A stretch of 64,000 nt of DNA. It comes from Phytophthora colocasiae (taxonomy: Eukaryota; Oomycota; Peronosporomycetes; Peronosporales; Peronosporaceae). The notes beneath the pieces are model-generated. The model was not told where the DNA came from, did not search any database, and saw only the letters and a list, made by a program, of their open reading frames with translations. Every line of letters begins with the position of its first letter. Positions within the stretch are counted from its first letter, which is position 1. The stretch is from NCBI GenBank assembly GCA_018806915.1, contig JAGKQI010000102.1, positions 620,001 to 684,000 on the forward strand, read 5' to 3'. Both the position numbers and the translations under genes were made by a program. Positions 37,944 to 48,237 of the stretch are shown here, one piece after another.

Positions 37944-40061
37944 TCACTTCTGCATGGCCGAGAGAAGCAGTTCGATGCGGTCGCGGACCATGACATGCAG
38001 CATACTCTTCGTGACTGTGTACGTTTCAGAGGCGAATTTACGCACTTCATCGCTGGTGCTGGCTGTGAGCAGGCGGTAGACCGGCAACTGGAACTTTTGC
38101 TTGCCCTGCATCTCCAGAAACCGACGCACCACGAACAACTTACTGACGACCGCATTCTTGATAAGGACTAGCGCCCACCGGAACAGAATCTCCGAGTTTT
38201 TCGAATCCCACAGTGAAAGTGTGTCCCCCAGGGCAATCACCACGTCAACACTAGAAAACTGGGTTTCAAGGAAACAGTCCAGGAAGTAGAGGATCGGTAG
38301 GGCTTTCCACTGTTTGGCCTCTTCTGACAGGTAGAGCACGCTGGATTGGACTGGAATAGACGACGAGCTCCAGTGGAACGCCAACGACTCGCAGTTCTGC
38401 ATGATTTCTTGAGCGTCGGACAGGTCTGGGGTGAAGAGAGGATAACCAGGTTCATTTAGCCATGTATCGAATGAAATGCCGACTTTGAGATCAGTCCCTG
38501 AAGTGTTCGCGAGTTCTGGGAAGGTCTTCAAGAAAAAGGCAATCATTGTTTCGGCAGGAATCGACTGGAAACGATACTCGGCGCAGTATTGCTTGAGGAA
38601 CTCATCGAATACCTGCAGATAACAGCGTTTACATTTTAGCGCTCGCAAATTTAAAATCGGCACAAGAGATATGGTCTAACCTGATCGGACCCGACAAGGC
38701 TTCGGAGATAGCAGACAAATGCGTATCCTTTCTCGTACGCACACATATTGTAGCAGTCACCGGGATCAATCCCTTCGTGAAGCGGTACACGTAGCCGCGT
38801 CAAAGGCGATTGCTCTCCAAGAGAAGAGATCTCCTCCCGGAGCAAAGCTTCTCCAAGTTTGGCATCAAGGCAGCTCAATGCCCTGTGATCAAACGTATTA
38901 TCAGCAGATAGAAATCCAATGTAGAATAAATCTTCTAACCCTTACCTGCCGTTTGAAACCTCAGTGATGCGCCGTTCTGCATACATCGTAAAGCCTTCAT
39001 TGAGGAAGAAGTCACTCCACGTTGCATTTGTCACGAGGTTTCCAAACCACGAATGGGAAAGCTCGTGTGCCACAACTAGATTGCACAACAGACATGGATC
39101 AGACACGTTCAGTTACACAATAGACAAAGCATGATCACGTACTCGACACAAGGGACTTGTCGCCAGCAATCGTGGAGGGAGACACGAAAGTAAGTCGCGG
39201 GTTTTCCATTCCACCGTACGGGAAAGAGGGTGGCATAACCAGCATATCGTACCGTTCCCATAGATAATCACCAAAGAGCCGTTCACCAGTAGTCAAATAT
39301 TCCTCCAACACACCATCGAACTCTTTGGTTGCCGCTTCGATCATGCACGGCTCGGTCCAGATACTCGATCGTGGGCCTACTTCGGCTTCAACTAGATCAC
39401 CAACTGCCATAGCTACCAGATACACTGGGATAGACTGTTTCATCTCAAAAGTAAACTTTTTCTTGGTTGGAATCATCTCCTCTTGTCCGTCTTCACTGTC
39501 AGGTACGTAATCCTCCGCACCACAGCGTTTGGCACTCATAACACACACCACCTCCTTTGGAACGATGACCGAGGCGGTATACGTGACACGAACGGACGGA
39601 GAGTCCTGACACGGAAAAAAGCTGCGATTCAGCACTTCCTGCCCTTGAGTGTACACGAATGGTAGCTTCTTGCCTGCGGTCTGCTCCTTCTCGAGCCAGC
39701 AGACTCCTGGACTGTCTGGGTCTGTCTCGTAGCGGATCGTGAGCTCAAAGACGCTTGCAAGGGCCAATTCGTCTGGAATTTCGACCTCCAAGGTCTCTCC
39801 AAAAACAGTAAAGGGCTTCACAGTCCACTGAGCCGCAATAGTGTCCTCCTCAGGTAACGCGACACAAACCGAGTGGATAGTTAAGTGGAAAACGTCCACA
39901 TTCAGTATCTTCGCCGTCTCGCTGAGTCTTTTAACGGACAAAGTGGCCACACCAGAAACGCGTTTAGTGGCCATGTGCACCTCCAGTTCCAGGTCCACGT
40001 GGTCCGTCAGGAACTCGCTGAGCGCCGCACACGTCGCAGGATCTCGCGCCTCGCCCGTCAT
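37944..40061 (-). CDS. M1 aminopeptidase, leukotriene A4 hydrolase type (4 exons)
   Basis: Exons 39143-40061, 38946-39075, 38681-38882, 37944-38612; 639 residues with all junctions in phase. Substrate motif GGMEN at 283-287, zinc site His310-Glu311-x2-His314 (VAHELSHSW) with the third ligand Glu333 ([12 protein letters not shown]), exactly 18 residues after the second His. It ends with a C-terminal helical domain like that of LTA4H/RNPEP (for example [27 protein letters not shown]). Length agrees with LTA4H (about 610). Cytosolic zinc exopeptidase cutting N-terminal residues of peptides; an epoxide hydrolase activity cannot be inferred. Start chosen at the first true ATG. Confidence 0.9.
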
Positions 40062-40185
40062 CTTCAATGGACTATGATCTTCGTCTACATTGGCTAAGTG
40101 TATCCACTAATATCCACCAATCAGAATTCAATATGACACCGGTTCACAGACTCAGATTCAGTATCTGATTCCCTCATTTTTGAAG
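40062..40185. promoter_or_regulatory. Divergent promoter, aminopeptidase / ankyrin gene, with Inr-like element
   Basis: 124 bp between starts. CTCATTTTTGAAG at 40173-40185 fits the oomycete Inr plus flanking element, directly abutting the ankyrin ATG. Confidence 0.45.
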
Positions 40186-41907
40186 ATGAGTTCCAAGCAC
40201 GCAGCGCTATGGGACGAAGTTCAGGCCTCCTGTGAGACGCTTAAGCTGCAGGCGGCGCTCAGTGCGGGTGTGGACGTGTCTGTGCTGTTGGATGGGTGGA
40301 CACCGCTCCATTTCCTGTGCGAGAACCGATCGGTGGAGCCCTCGGCGCGTGCTGAAGGCTTGCGACTGCTGATTCGTGCGGGCTTTGATGTCAATGCCGT
40401 GGATGAGGTGGACATTTGACGTTGGTACTGGTGAATGAGGATGGGTTACTGATACGAGTTATTTGCTGACATCGCTAGAATGGATGGAGTGCATTACATT
40501 TGCTGTGCAAGAACAAGAGTGGAAGTGACAAAGATCTTGTTCCGAGTATTCAGGAACTCCTTGCGGCTAAAGCCAACGTGAACATGCAGACCTCAGTACG
40601 TGGTATGCTTGTAATGATCTATGTGGAATTTTGACTTATTAATACTTTTATTGTGCAGGACAACAAGAAATCAGCGCTGCATTTCCTGTGTGAGAATGAA
40701 GCGGTGTCAGTGGATTTACTGGAAACTCTGCTGAAGGCCAAAACGAATGTGAACACTCTGGATGAGGTGAGACATCGTAAATTGAACTTTGACGTACTGG
40801 TATATAACTAAATCCTTGTTGAAATTGTGATGATAGGATGGCAATGTTCCGCTACATTATCTGGCTGAGAACACTTACGTGTCGGACGGCATGTTCAGCC
40901 TCATGCTGGCAGCGAAGACGAACCCAAACATCCAGAACAATGTACGATGTCTTGTGGCTGATTTTGTATATAGCTAATGCTGACAAAACTACGACTCTAG
41001 TTCCAATCTACGCCAGCTCACTACATCTGCCAGAATAGTCGCGTGACGCAACTTATGGTCCGGGACTTGCTAAACGCTAAGGCCAATTTCAACATCAAGA
41101 ACAACGTATGTGCACGGTGATACACTATAAAGCTGCGTCCTACTAATTGTGGTGTCTTTCTAAACAGATTGGCAATACCCCTGTTCACTACCTGTGTGAA
41201 AATGACGTCGTCACGGTGGAGATACTAAAGGAGCTCATGAGTGACAAGCATGTGAACGTCACCGCCACTAATTCGGTTCGTCAAACAATAAGCTCCTTCA
41301 GTATTCTATTGACCGAGGTACTAAGTAGTTTTGTGTGGTGATATTTGCAATTATGATATTTCAGCTAGGAAAACTTGCCAGTGAGTATATTCCATCGCGA
41401 AAGCAAGACTGCCTCGCATTCCTTCAGAAATTTGCGGCACCAAACCTGGATCCTACAGGTGGCAACTCGACCGCATCTGCTGAAATTGGTGGGGAGGATC
41501 CTAGTGAACTTCCGGAACCTTTGAACAAGGCACTGGCGGCGTGGAATGCGTCGCTACCTCCATTTGACGCTGCCTTCTACAACGCGGTGTCCTGCGAAGC
41601 TGCGTTTGAATCGACCTACGACGAGGTACAGGAGGTTTCAGGCCGCGCGTGTGAGGCTCCTGGTGATGTTGCAACTTTCGCTGTGTGGGAAAAGAGTCTC
41701 AGCAAGTGGCGGGCGTGCATCTTGCTGGCATACTCGGCACTAGTGCCACCTAACATTTGGCACCAATACGCCGAGCAGTTCAAACGCCCTGTGCCATCTG
41801 ATCTAACGAAGGTGCTGGGGACGGTGGAAGCAGCGTGGAAGCAATTTCCTGAGTCGAATCAACGTCGTGGTCGCTTTGAAGCTCTAGCCGGTGTGTTTAA
41901 TCCGTAA
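40186..41907 (+). CDS. Ankyrin-repeat protein with about one repeat per exon (7 exons)
   Basis: Exons 40186-40407, 40479-40595, 40659-40766, 40837-40941, 41001-41105, 41168-41275, 41365-41907; 435 residues. Every intron is phase 0 and each middle exon of 105-117 nt holds one ankyrin unit: DGWTPLHFLCENRSVEP, NGWSALHLLCKNKSG, DNKKSALHFLCENEAVS, DGNVPLHYLAENTYVS, FQSTPAHYICQNSRVT, IGNTPVHYLCENDVVT. The final exon is a helical C-terminal domain of about 180 residues (AWNASLPPFDAAFYNAVSCE, WEKSLSKWRACILLAYSALV) that I do not recognise. The first donor (GTGGAC) is weak. Likely a protein-interaction adaptor. Confidence 0.85.
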
Positions 41908-42112
41908 AGAGCTATTTCGCGCGTGAGATGCTTGGCTTGGGTTACCAAGCAAGGTAATGCCACTTTTTTTGCTTGTATTCATGAATTTCTTTGTTATGTT
42001 GTCGAAGAACTTCCTACAGAATAGGATTGTAGAGGAAATTGCAACATCGAAGAGCTCTATGGACATTATGCAGGCAACTCAATCTGCGATTTTTACATCT
42101 GCAGCTCACTGC
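41908..42112. other. Convergent 3' region
   Basis: 205 bp between the ankyrin stop and the DGAT2-like stop on the other strand. Nothing beyond expected 3' UTR sequence. Confidence 0.4.
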
Positions 42113-44491
42113 TCAAATAAAGACGAGTCTGTAATCACCACAGCCAACTTCATCCTTGTACTTGTCGAACATTTCTTGAAGAACGACAAAGTATCTAGAA
42201 TGGACTGCATCCACATCCTTCTGCGTTGGTTTCTCGATATGAGGTACCTCGAGAGGTTCTCCCACAATAATAGGGATATGAATCTTACGCGGGATCGGCA
42301 AAAACGCACGGCCATAAGGGAAAAACGGGAACGGGACTGCGAGCTTCTTCACAAACCAGCGTTGTAACACTGGAGCCTGCACGTTGTCCAGCATTTCTCC
42401 TTCATTAAAGCTGAGAACAGGGACGAGAGGCACTCCGTGTTCAATGGCGAGGCGGATGAAACCTTTGTGATGAGTGTACACCCGCACCTCTTTCCGTCCC
42501 GATCGCTGCTCTATCATCTCGGCCTGACCGCCAGGCACTAGCAATACGCTTTCATTGTGCTGGAGCGCGTAGCTGAAAGCTTGTCGTGTGACTTCCCGTG
42601 ACCCCAGAAATTGAATAATATCTCGGGCTAGAGGCAGTTCATGCATGACACTGGCCGTCAAGATGTGCGCGTGGAAATTCGGGAACAATTTGCGCCATTG
42701 CGCATTGAATTGGAGCCACATAACGGACGTCGGAGTTATTCCGTGTGGGTGAAAACTCAGTACGTACTGCTTATTTGGATTCAGAGGCGCCATTCGAATG
42801 ATGTTGCCACTGAAATATCGCTTGACGGTCTCAATGAGAAAACTGTGTCCAGCAATCCAGCTCATGCGTGCTCGACAACCTGTTTGTGCTGGGTACCCTC
42901 GGTACGTGAACTCGTAGCTATAAGCCACGATAGTAAGAATCAGTACGGGGATGAAAGCCTCCATGTCGTAAATGTAGTGGCGGTATGTAGCGACAGCAGG
43001 AAGGCAGGTGGAGATAATCTGAGGTAAAACGTACTTGACGTGATAACGACTCACATCTTTTCGCAAACCGTTCTTCGAATCTCTAATGTACATGTGTGTC
43101 GCGATCGAGCGAGACATCAGCATTGCACCTTCGACACTCCACGCCATGAGACCATAGTAGAAAACGTCGTATCGGCTAAGATCCGTCGTAATTGTGAACA
43201 GCGCGAAGATGAATATATTGGGGATGAAGTAGATGTTTGCCAATATTCCAATAGTCATCACTCCGAGGCATTCTTCAGCAAAATCGTGCAGACGTTCATA
43301 AAAACTAACACCTTCTTGTGTCGTAACGATCATCGCACTGCTTTTGGGTTCGCCGGCATTATACCCACAAGACTGTCCAGATTTCCGGAAAACCAGCAAA
43401 GACATCATCATTCCAATCTCCGCCACCACAAACAGGGACCCAGCAACAGCCATCGCACCCACAAACAACTCCAGCTCCACAACAACAAGAGAAAGCAGAT
43501 ACAAAACCTGCAACGCCGCGCCAGCACCGAAACATGTCCAAGATACAATCTGGAACATCACAAAACGAGCGCCGCCCATGAATGGTTGATAGAAGTTCCA
43601 GCCATCCTTCGTCGAAAGAACTCCACCCAGACCATACGTGTTGAAAAGAGCCGTCACGAAAAGAGCAAGAGATCCCAATCCAGTTGCCATCGGGTATCCA
43701 CCACTACTACCCGACGGGTGGGGAAATACTCGAGTGTATTCCGAGGCCATGGCCAACAGCGTCGCACCGACCAGCAGCAACATATTGTTGAAGTTGTTGA
43801 GCTGCACCACGAAGCGGTCCTTCCGTCTTTGGCGATTCCGGTCTCGGCGTTTCTCCAACGTCAGCACAGATGAGATGATCAACACCTCAGCGATGAACGC
43901 CGCCACGGCCTGAACGGAACGACTGCCAGGTCTGCAGAACGGCAAGTCGCGCACGTGGTCCGAACTGAAGCAGATGAGCTGCAGCGCTACGAACAAGCCA
44001 TACAGCGTCCACGCCACGCTCTGGTAGATAGCAAACATGTGATTGCGACGATAACGTCTAGCCACCTTGGACAGCAGCGACGACGTGGGCGAATACGACA
44101 ACGCGGGCGAATCGGGAGTTGGTGGAGGCACCGCTGACTTAATCCGTAGAACTCCAGTTGGTGCGCGTGAGATGGAGATCGGGAACCACGCGGCGGCACT
44201 GGTGGCAGGCACAGTCAGTAGTAGGATCCACTGAGCAGCGTAGTGCGTGTCTCCCTGCAGGACGTTGGCCAGCAGGAATCTTGGGTGGTGATGCGTGAGT
44301 TCGGCCAGTGCGAACAGTGTGAAGGCCGCGAAGGAGGTGACGGCCATAGTGAGTAGGAAGACGCTGCGGCTGTTCATTTGCTCGACAGGGGAGGTGGTGA
44401 ATGCTGCATCATCGTCGTGCGTGACGATAGGAGGCAGTTCGCTGCGCTTATGCTGCGTTGGCTGCGTTTGTAAGGTCCTTCCGCGACGCAT
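42113..44491 (-). CDS. DGAT2-family acyltransferase with a long polytopic N-terminal domain, copy A
   Basis: 792 residues, single exon. The C-terminal ~300 residues form the DGAT2/MOGAT domain: YVLSFHPHGITPTSV with HPHG at 581-584, VPGGQAEMIEQ, HHKGFIRLAIEHG and PLVPVLSFNEGE. It transfers fatty acyl-CoA to (di)acylglycerol at the ER, making storage lipid. Ahead of it are about 500 residues with some eight to ten hydrophobic segments (VFLLTMAVTSFAAFTLFALA, WILLLTVPATSAAAWF, AVAAFIAEVLIISSVL, LFVGAMAVAGSLFVVAEI, and others), far more than the one or two of typical DGAT2. Residues about 47-368 are almost identical to copy B at the DNA level; the DGAT domains differ clearly. Tandem, same strand. 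Confidence 0.88.
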   Translation of the reverse strand: MRRGRTLQTQPTQHKRSELPPIVTHDDDAAFTTSPVEQMNSRSVFLLTMAVTSFAAFTLFALAELTHHHPRFLLANVLQGDTHYAAQWILLLTVPATSAAAWFPISISRAPTGVLRIKSAVPPPTPDSPALSYSPTSSLLSKVARRYRRNHMFAIYQSVAWTLYGLFVALQLICFSSDHVRDLPFCRPGSRSVQAVAAFIAEVLIISSVLTLEKRRDRNRQRRKDRFVVQLNNFNNMLLLVGATLLAMASEYTRVFPHPSGSSGGYPMATGLGSLALFVTALFNTYGLGGVLSTKDGWNFYQPFMGGARFVMFQIVSWTCFGAGAALQVLYLLSLVVVELELFVGAMAVAGSLFVVAEIGMMMSLLVFRKSGQSCGYNAGEPKSSAMIVTTQEGVSFYERLHDFAEECLGVMTIGILANIYFIPNIFIFALFTITTDLSRYDVFYYGLMAWSVEGAMLMSRSIATHMYIRDSKNGLRKDVSRYHVKYVLPQIISTCLPAVATYRHYIYDMEAFIPVLILTIVAYSYEFTYRGYPAQTGCRARMSWIAGHSFLIETVKRYFSGNIIRMAPLNPNKQYVLSFHPHGITPTSVMWLQFNAQWRKLFPNFHAHILTASVMHELPLARDIIQFLGSREVTRQAFSYALQHNESVLLVPGGQAEMIEQRSGRKEVRVYTHHKGFIRLAIEHGVPLVPVLSFNEGEMLDNVQAPVLQRWFVKKLAVPFPFFPYGRAFLPIPRKIHIPIIVGEPLEVPHIEKPTQKDVDAVHSRYFVVLQEMFDKYKDEVGCGDYRLVFI
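43388..44353. repeat. 966 bp near-identical tract shared with DGAT2-like copy B (46379-47344)
   Basis: By eye only six substitutions and no indels separate 43388-44353 from 46379-47344. Similarity drops sharply at both ends. The tract covers the N-terminal membrane domain, not the acyltransferase domain. Confidence 0.9.
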
Positions 44492-45049
44492 TACTCTTCT
44501 GGGTAGCGAGGTGCGACTTGGAGAGTGAGGCGGCAGCGATGTAAAGCGTCTAATACAGCTGCTGGTATGTTCGGGCAGGAACAGTCATTGTTTCAGCAGT
44601 GTTTGCTGCTCAGGGCCTGACTGACGACGCCACGAACTTTGCAAGTTCTTCAATGTCAGGTCAGGTCGTGAGACTGAGTGCCTTTTGCCCGTACCACCCA
44701 GCAATCGCCGACCAGTTTCAACCCTCGCTCTGGGTACGTGTAGTTCATAGTGTTCATAGTGTTGTCTGGGCACTGTCCAGCTATGGTTGCAACGTTTCTT
44801 TAATTAAAATGGACTTCGAAGTATTCTTCTTCAAAGTTGTTGGAGAATTTCACTTGCTGCTTGATTTAGTCCTCCAAAGACGCCAGGGCTGTCTGTAAAT
44901 GCTGCAGGTGTATGCTTCGGGGCGGACTTGTACAAGCTACAAACCCTGTACCGGAAACTGAATGGCAAAGCGCCAGAACTTGCTGGCAAAAATGGCGTCT
45001 ACTTTCTTTTCTTATACAGTACCCACGGGTACACAATGAAATAGGCTGC
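44492..45049. other. Spacer between the tandem acyltransferase genes
   Basis: 558 bp containing the promoter of copy A and the 3' end of copy B. Several short open frames exist but none has a recognisable motif or splice structure. Nothing else is seen. Confidence 0.45.
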
Positions 45050-47473
45050 TCAAATCAGGACGAGCTTGTAGTCCCCGCAACCGACTTCATCTTTGTGCTT
45101 GTGGAACATCTCCTGTAGTATGGAGAAATACTTGGCGTGGACCTTGTCGATGTCGTCCTGTGTGGGATGGTCAATGTGGGGCACTTCAAGAGGTTCACCA
45201 ACTACGATGGGTATGTCAACTTTGCGGGGGATCGGCAGCATTCCGCGGCCGTATGGGAAGTACGGGAACGGGAAAGCAAGCTTCTTGACGAACCAGCGCT
45301 GGAGCATGGGGGCTTGAACATTGTCCATCATCTCGCCCTCCTTGAAACTCAACACGGGTACAAGCGGTACGCCGTGTTCGATTGCAAGACGAATGAAACC
45401 TTTGTGGTGGGTGTATATGCGCACCTCTTTCTTTGCTGACTGCTGCTGTAGCATCTCGGCTTGTCCACCGGGCACAAGCAATACACTCTCCTTCTGCTGT
45501 AACGTATGCGCAAATGCTGTTCGTGTAACTTCACGCGAACCGTAAAAGTGAAGCACATCTCGGGCGAGCGGAATTTGATGAAGAATACTCGCCGTCAAGA
45601 TATGCGCATAGAAATTCGGGAACAGTTCTCGCCATTGAGCTGTGAACTGGAGCCACATGACCGAGATGGGCATAATGCCGTGCGGGTGGAAGCTTAACAC
45701 GTACTGCTTCTTGGGGTCAAGGGGGGCTGTACGAATAATCGTCCCGCTGAAATATTTCTTGACCGTATCAACAAGGAAGCTGCGGCCGGTAATCCAACTA
45801 GCTCGCTCGCGACATCCAGTTTGCTGTGGGTTTCCGCGGTACGTGAACTCATAAATGTAAATGAAGATGGTAAGGACAAGCACCGGAACAAACGCTTCCA
45901 TGTCGTAGATGTAGTGGCGGTACGTGATCACAGCAGGCAGGCACGCGGTAATGATCTGGGGCAACACATACTTCACATGGTATCGATTGACTTCTTTCAG
46001 CAAGCCATTCTTCGAGTCTTTCAAGTACAAGTGAGTCGCGATTGAGCGCGATACTACCGTGATAAACTCGACACCAGCAGCCATAAACCCGTAGAAGGCA
46101 ACACCAGTAGGACTTAAGTTAGTCGTGGCAGCGAAAAATACGAATACCAGCGTATTCGGAATCCACTGAATGTTGGCCAAAACTCCGACGACAAGGACGC
46201 CCAGGCACTCGTCGGCAAAGTCGCGCATCCTTTCATGAAAGCTCAAAATGGGAACGTGCAAGGTAGCTATCGCTAATTCATCAATCGTTTCCACCGAAGT
46301 AGTATCCTTTTCGATGCTCTTCGTTCCACCAGCCAAATGAATATCACTTGTGCATTTAGGCGACTGGCCGGTCTTCCTGAAAACCAGCAAAGACATCATC
46401 ATTCCAATCTCCGCCACCACAAACAGGGACCCAGCAACAGCCATCGCACCCACAAACAACTCCAGCTCCACAACAACAAGAGAAAGCAGATACAAAACCT
46501 GCAACGCCGCGCCAGCACCGAAACATGTCCAAGATACAATCTGGAACATCACAAAACGAGCACCGCCCATGAATGGCTGATAGAAGTTCCAGCCATCCTT
46601 TGTCGAAAGAACTCCACCCAGACCATACGTGTTGAAAAGAGCCGTCACGAAAAGAGCAAGAGATCCCAATCCAGTTGCCATCGGGTATCCACCACTACTA
46701 CCCGACGGGTGGGGAAATACTCGAGTGTATTCCGAGGCCATGGCCAACAGCGTCGCACCGACCAGCAGCAACATATTGTTGAAGTTGTTGAGCTGCACCA
46801 CGAAGCGGTCCTTCCGTCTTTGGCGATTCCGGTCTCGACGTTTCTCCAACGTCAGCACAGATGAGATGATCAACACCTCAGCGATGAACGCCGCCACGGC
46901 CTGAACGGAACGACTGCCAGGTCTGCAGAACGGCAACTCGCGCACGTGGTCCGAACTGAAGCAGATGAGCTGCAGCGCTACGAACAAGCCATACAGCGTC
47001 CACGCCACGCTCTGGTAGATAGCAAACATGTGATTGCGACGATAACGTCTAGCCACCTTGGACAGCAGCGACGACGTGGGCGAATACGACAACGCGGGCG
47101 AATCGGGAGTTGGTGGAGGCACCGCTGACTTAATCCGTAGAACTCCAGTTGGTGCGTGTGAGATGGAGATCGGGAACCACGCGGCGGCACTGGTGGCAGG
47201 CACAGTCAGTAGTAGGATCCACTGAGCAGCGTAGTGCGTGTCTCCCTGCAGGACGTTGGCCAGCAGGAATCTTGGGTGGTGATGCGTGAGTTCGGCCAGT
47301 GCGAACAGTGTGAAGGCCGCGAAGGAGGTGACGGCCATAGTGAGCAAGAAAATGCTACGTGCAGTCATCTGCTCCACCGGGACAGCGGAGAAGGCCTCGT
47401 CTTCATCTTCCGGCTCAACAATGAGCCTCGGTAGGTCCTTCGGTTTACGGCGTGTGAGCTGCGGCGCTTGCAT
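45050..47473 (-). CDS. DGAT2-family acyltransferase with a long polytopic N-terminal domain, copy B
   Basis: 807 residues from ATG 47473 (MQAPQLTRRKPKDLPRL), chosen because it aligns with the start of copy A; the frame stays open to 47686. HPHG at 596-599 (LSFHPHGIMPISVMW), VPGGQAEMLQQQS, HHKGFIRLAIEHGVPLVPVL, FPYFPYGRGMLPIPRKVDIP and the C-terminal CGDYKLVLI shared with copy A. The linker after the shared tract is longer than in copy A (CTSDIHLAGGTKSIEKD) and unrelated to it. The two enzymes probably differ in acyl donor or acceptor choice, since the membrane part is nearly identical and the catalytic part has diverged. Confidence 0.88.
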   Translation of the reverse strand: MQAPQLTRRKPKDLPRLIVEPEDEDEAFSAVPVEQMTARSIFLLTMAVTSFAAFTLFALAELTHHHPRFLLANVLQGDTHYAAQWILLLTVPATSAAAWFPISISHAPTGVLRIKSAVPPPTPDSPALSYSPTSSLLSKVARRYRRNHMFAIYQSVAWTLYGLFVALQLICFSSDHVRELPFCRPGSRSVQAVAAFIAEVLIISSVLTLEKRRDRNRQRRKDRFVVQLNNFNNMLLLVGATLLAMASEYTRVFPHPSGSSGGYPMATGLGSLALFVTALFNTYGLGGVLSTKDGWNFYQPFMGGARFVMFQIVSWTCFGAGAALQVLYLLSLVVVELELFVGAMAVAGSLFVVAEIGMMMSLLVFRKTGQSPKCTSDIHLAGGTKSIEKDTTSVETIDELAIATLHVPILSFHERMRDFADECLGVLVVGVLANIQWIPNTLVFVFFAATTNLSPTGVAFYGFMAAGVEFITVVSRSIATHLYLKDSKNGLLKEVNRYHVKYVLPQIITACLPAVITYRHYIYDMEAFVPVLVLTIFIYIYEFTYRGNPQQTGCRERASWITGRSFLVDTVKKYFSGTIIRTAPLDPKKQYVLSFHPHGIMPISVMWLQFTAQWRELFPNFYAHILTASILHQIPLARDVLHFYGSREVTRTAFAHTLQQKESVLLVPGGQAEMLQQQSAKKEVRIYTHHKGFIRLAIEHGVPLVPVLSFKEGEMMDNVQAPMLQRWFVKKLAFPFPYFPYGRGMLPIPRKVDIPIVVGEPLEVPHIDHPTQDDIDKVHAKYFSILQEMFHKHKDEVGCGDYKLVLI
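46379..47344. repeat. 966 bp near-identical tract shared with DGAT2-like copy A
   Basis: Partner of 43388-44353, offset 2991 bp. See that entry for the comparison. Confidence 0.9.
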
Positions 47474-48237
47474 GGGCCTCGCGTGAATTGACTTGTTCAG
47501 TGAGTTGCAACTTGCAGAATGACTCGAATGGTGCAGAGGTTTCATCCGCCATGAACGGCGTAATCGCGAGCGACGGTGTGAGCTTCTACGTAAACGCCAC
47601 ACAAGGTGGGACCAAATCATAATCGCTTCAGTTTTGGCTACGGGTTGCAGACCTACGCTATCGACATTGACATCTAGCAACAACACAATATAATAACTTC
47701 GCGCGAATGCCCTGGGCTAGAACGTAGATAGAGTTACCGGAATGCAGCGGCAAAATGCCAAAAATGGCTCTTCCATGGTGAGCCATTTCAGTCCTATGTG
47801 GCGTAAACATGGATGACACTTCAATGAGCAACTTGAGCACGAGCAACTTGAGTCAAGTTACTTGACCACGAACTACGGTAGTTATTCCAAAGTGTCCATC
47901 GAGGGATAGCCAAATATATGCTTGTTGAGGCACGGGGTAGTAGAGACTCTACTAGAGAGCAGCACAACGTACCGGCTTTCCAAGCGTGCGTGGAGCTTTA
48001 AAAGGCCATGCTTACGCTTGGGTTTAGCGATGGCGTGCTCCGTGCACACGTACCGGCGGTCTTGTTTTTCTCATTACCATAATCATGGATGAATTAAACC
48101 TGATAACAGGGCAGACAGTTAAGTTGTCGGGGGCGCTTCTCGACAGAACAATTGGGTGTCGGTACGGCTCGATTATTTACCTATCTGGTCAACACACAAC
48201 AACGCTGACAAGATATCATTACAACACCGAGCCAGAC
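47474..48237. other. Upstream region of acyltransferase copy B
   Basis: 764 bp. Contains GAGCAACTTGAG twice (47826-47837, 47841-47852) followed at once by TCAAGTTACTTGA, a direct repeat running into an imperfect inverted one. No supported gene: the open frames here are antisense to the last Miro exon or lack motifs. Confidence 0.45.

Noticed and set aside
43040..43873. 277-codon plus-strand ORF
   Set aside because: Antisense to the acyltransferase gene; a similar antisense frame appears over the converted tract of copy B, as expected from sequence identity.
47690..47900. Possible regulatory RNA around the GAGCAACTTGAG repeats
   Set aside because: The repeat is too short and the stem too weak to support an RNA call.
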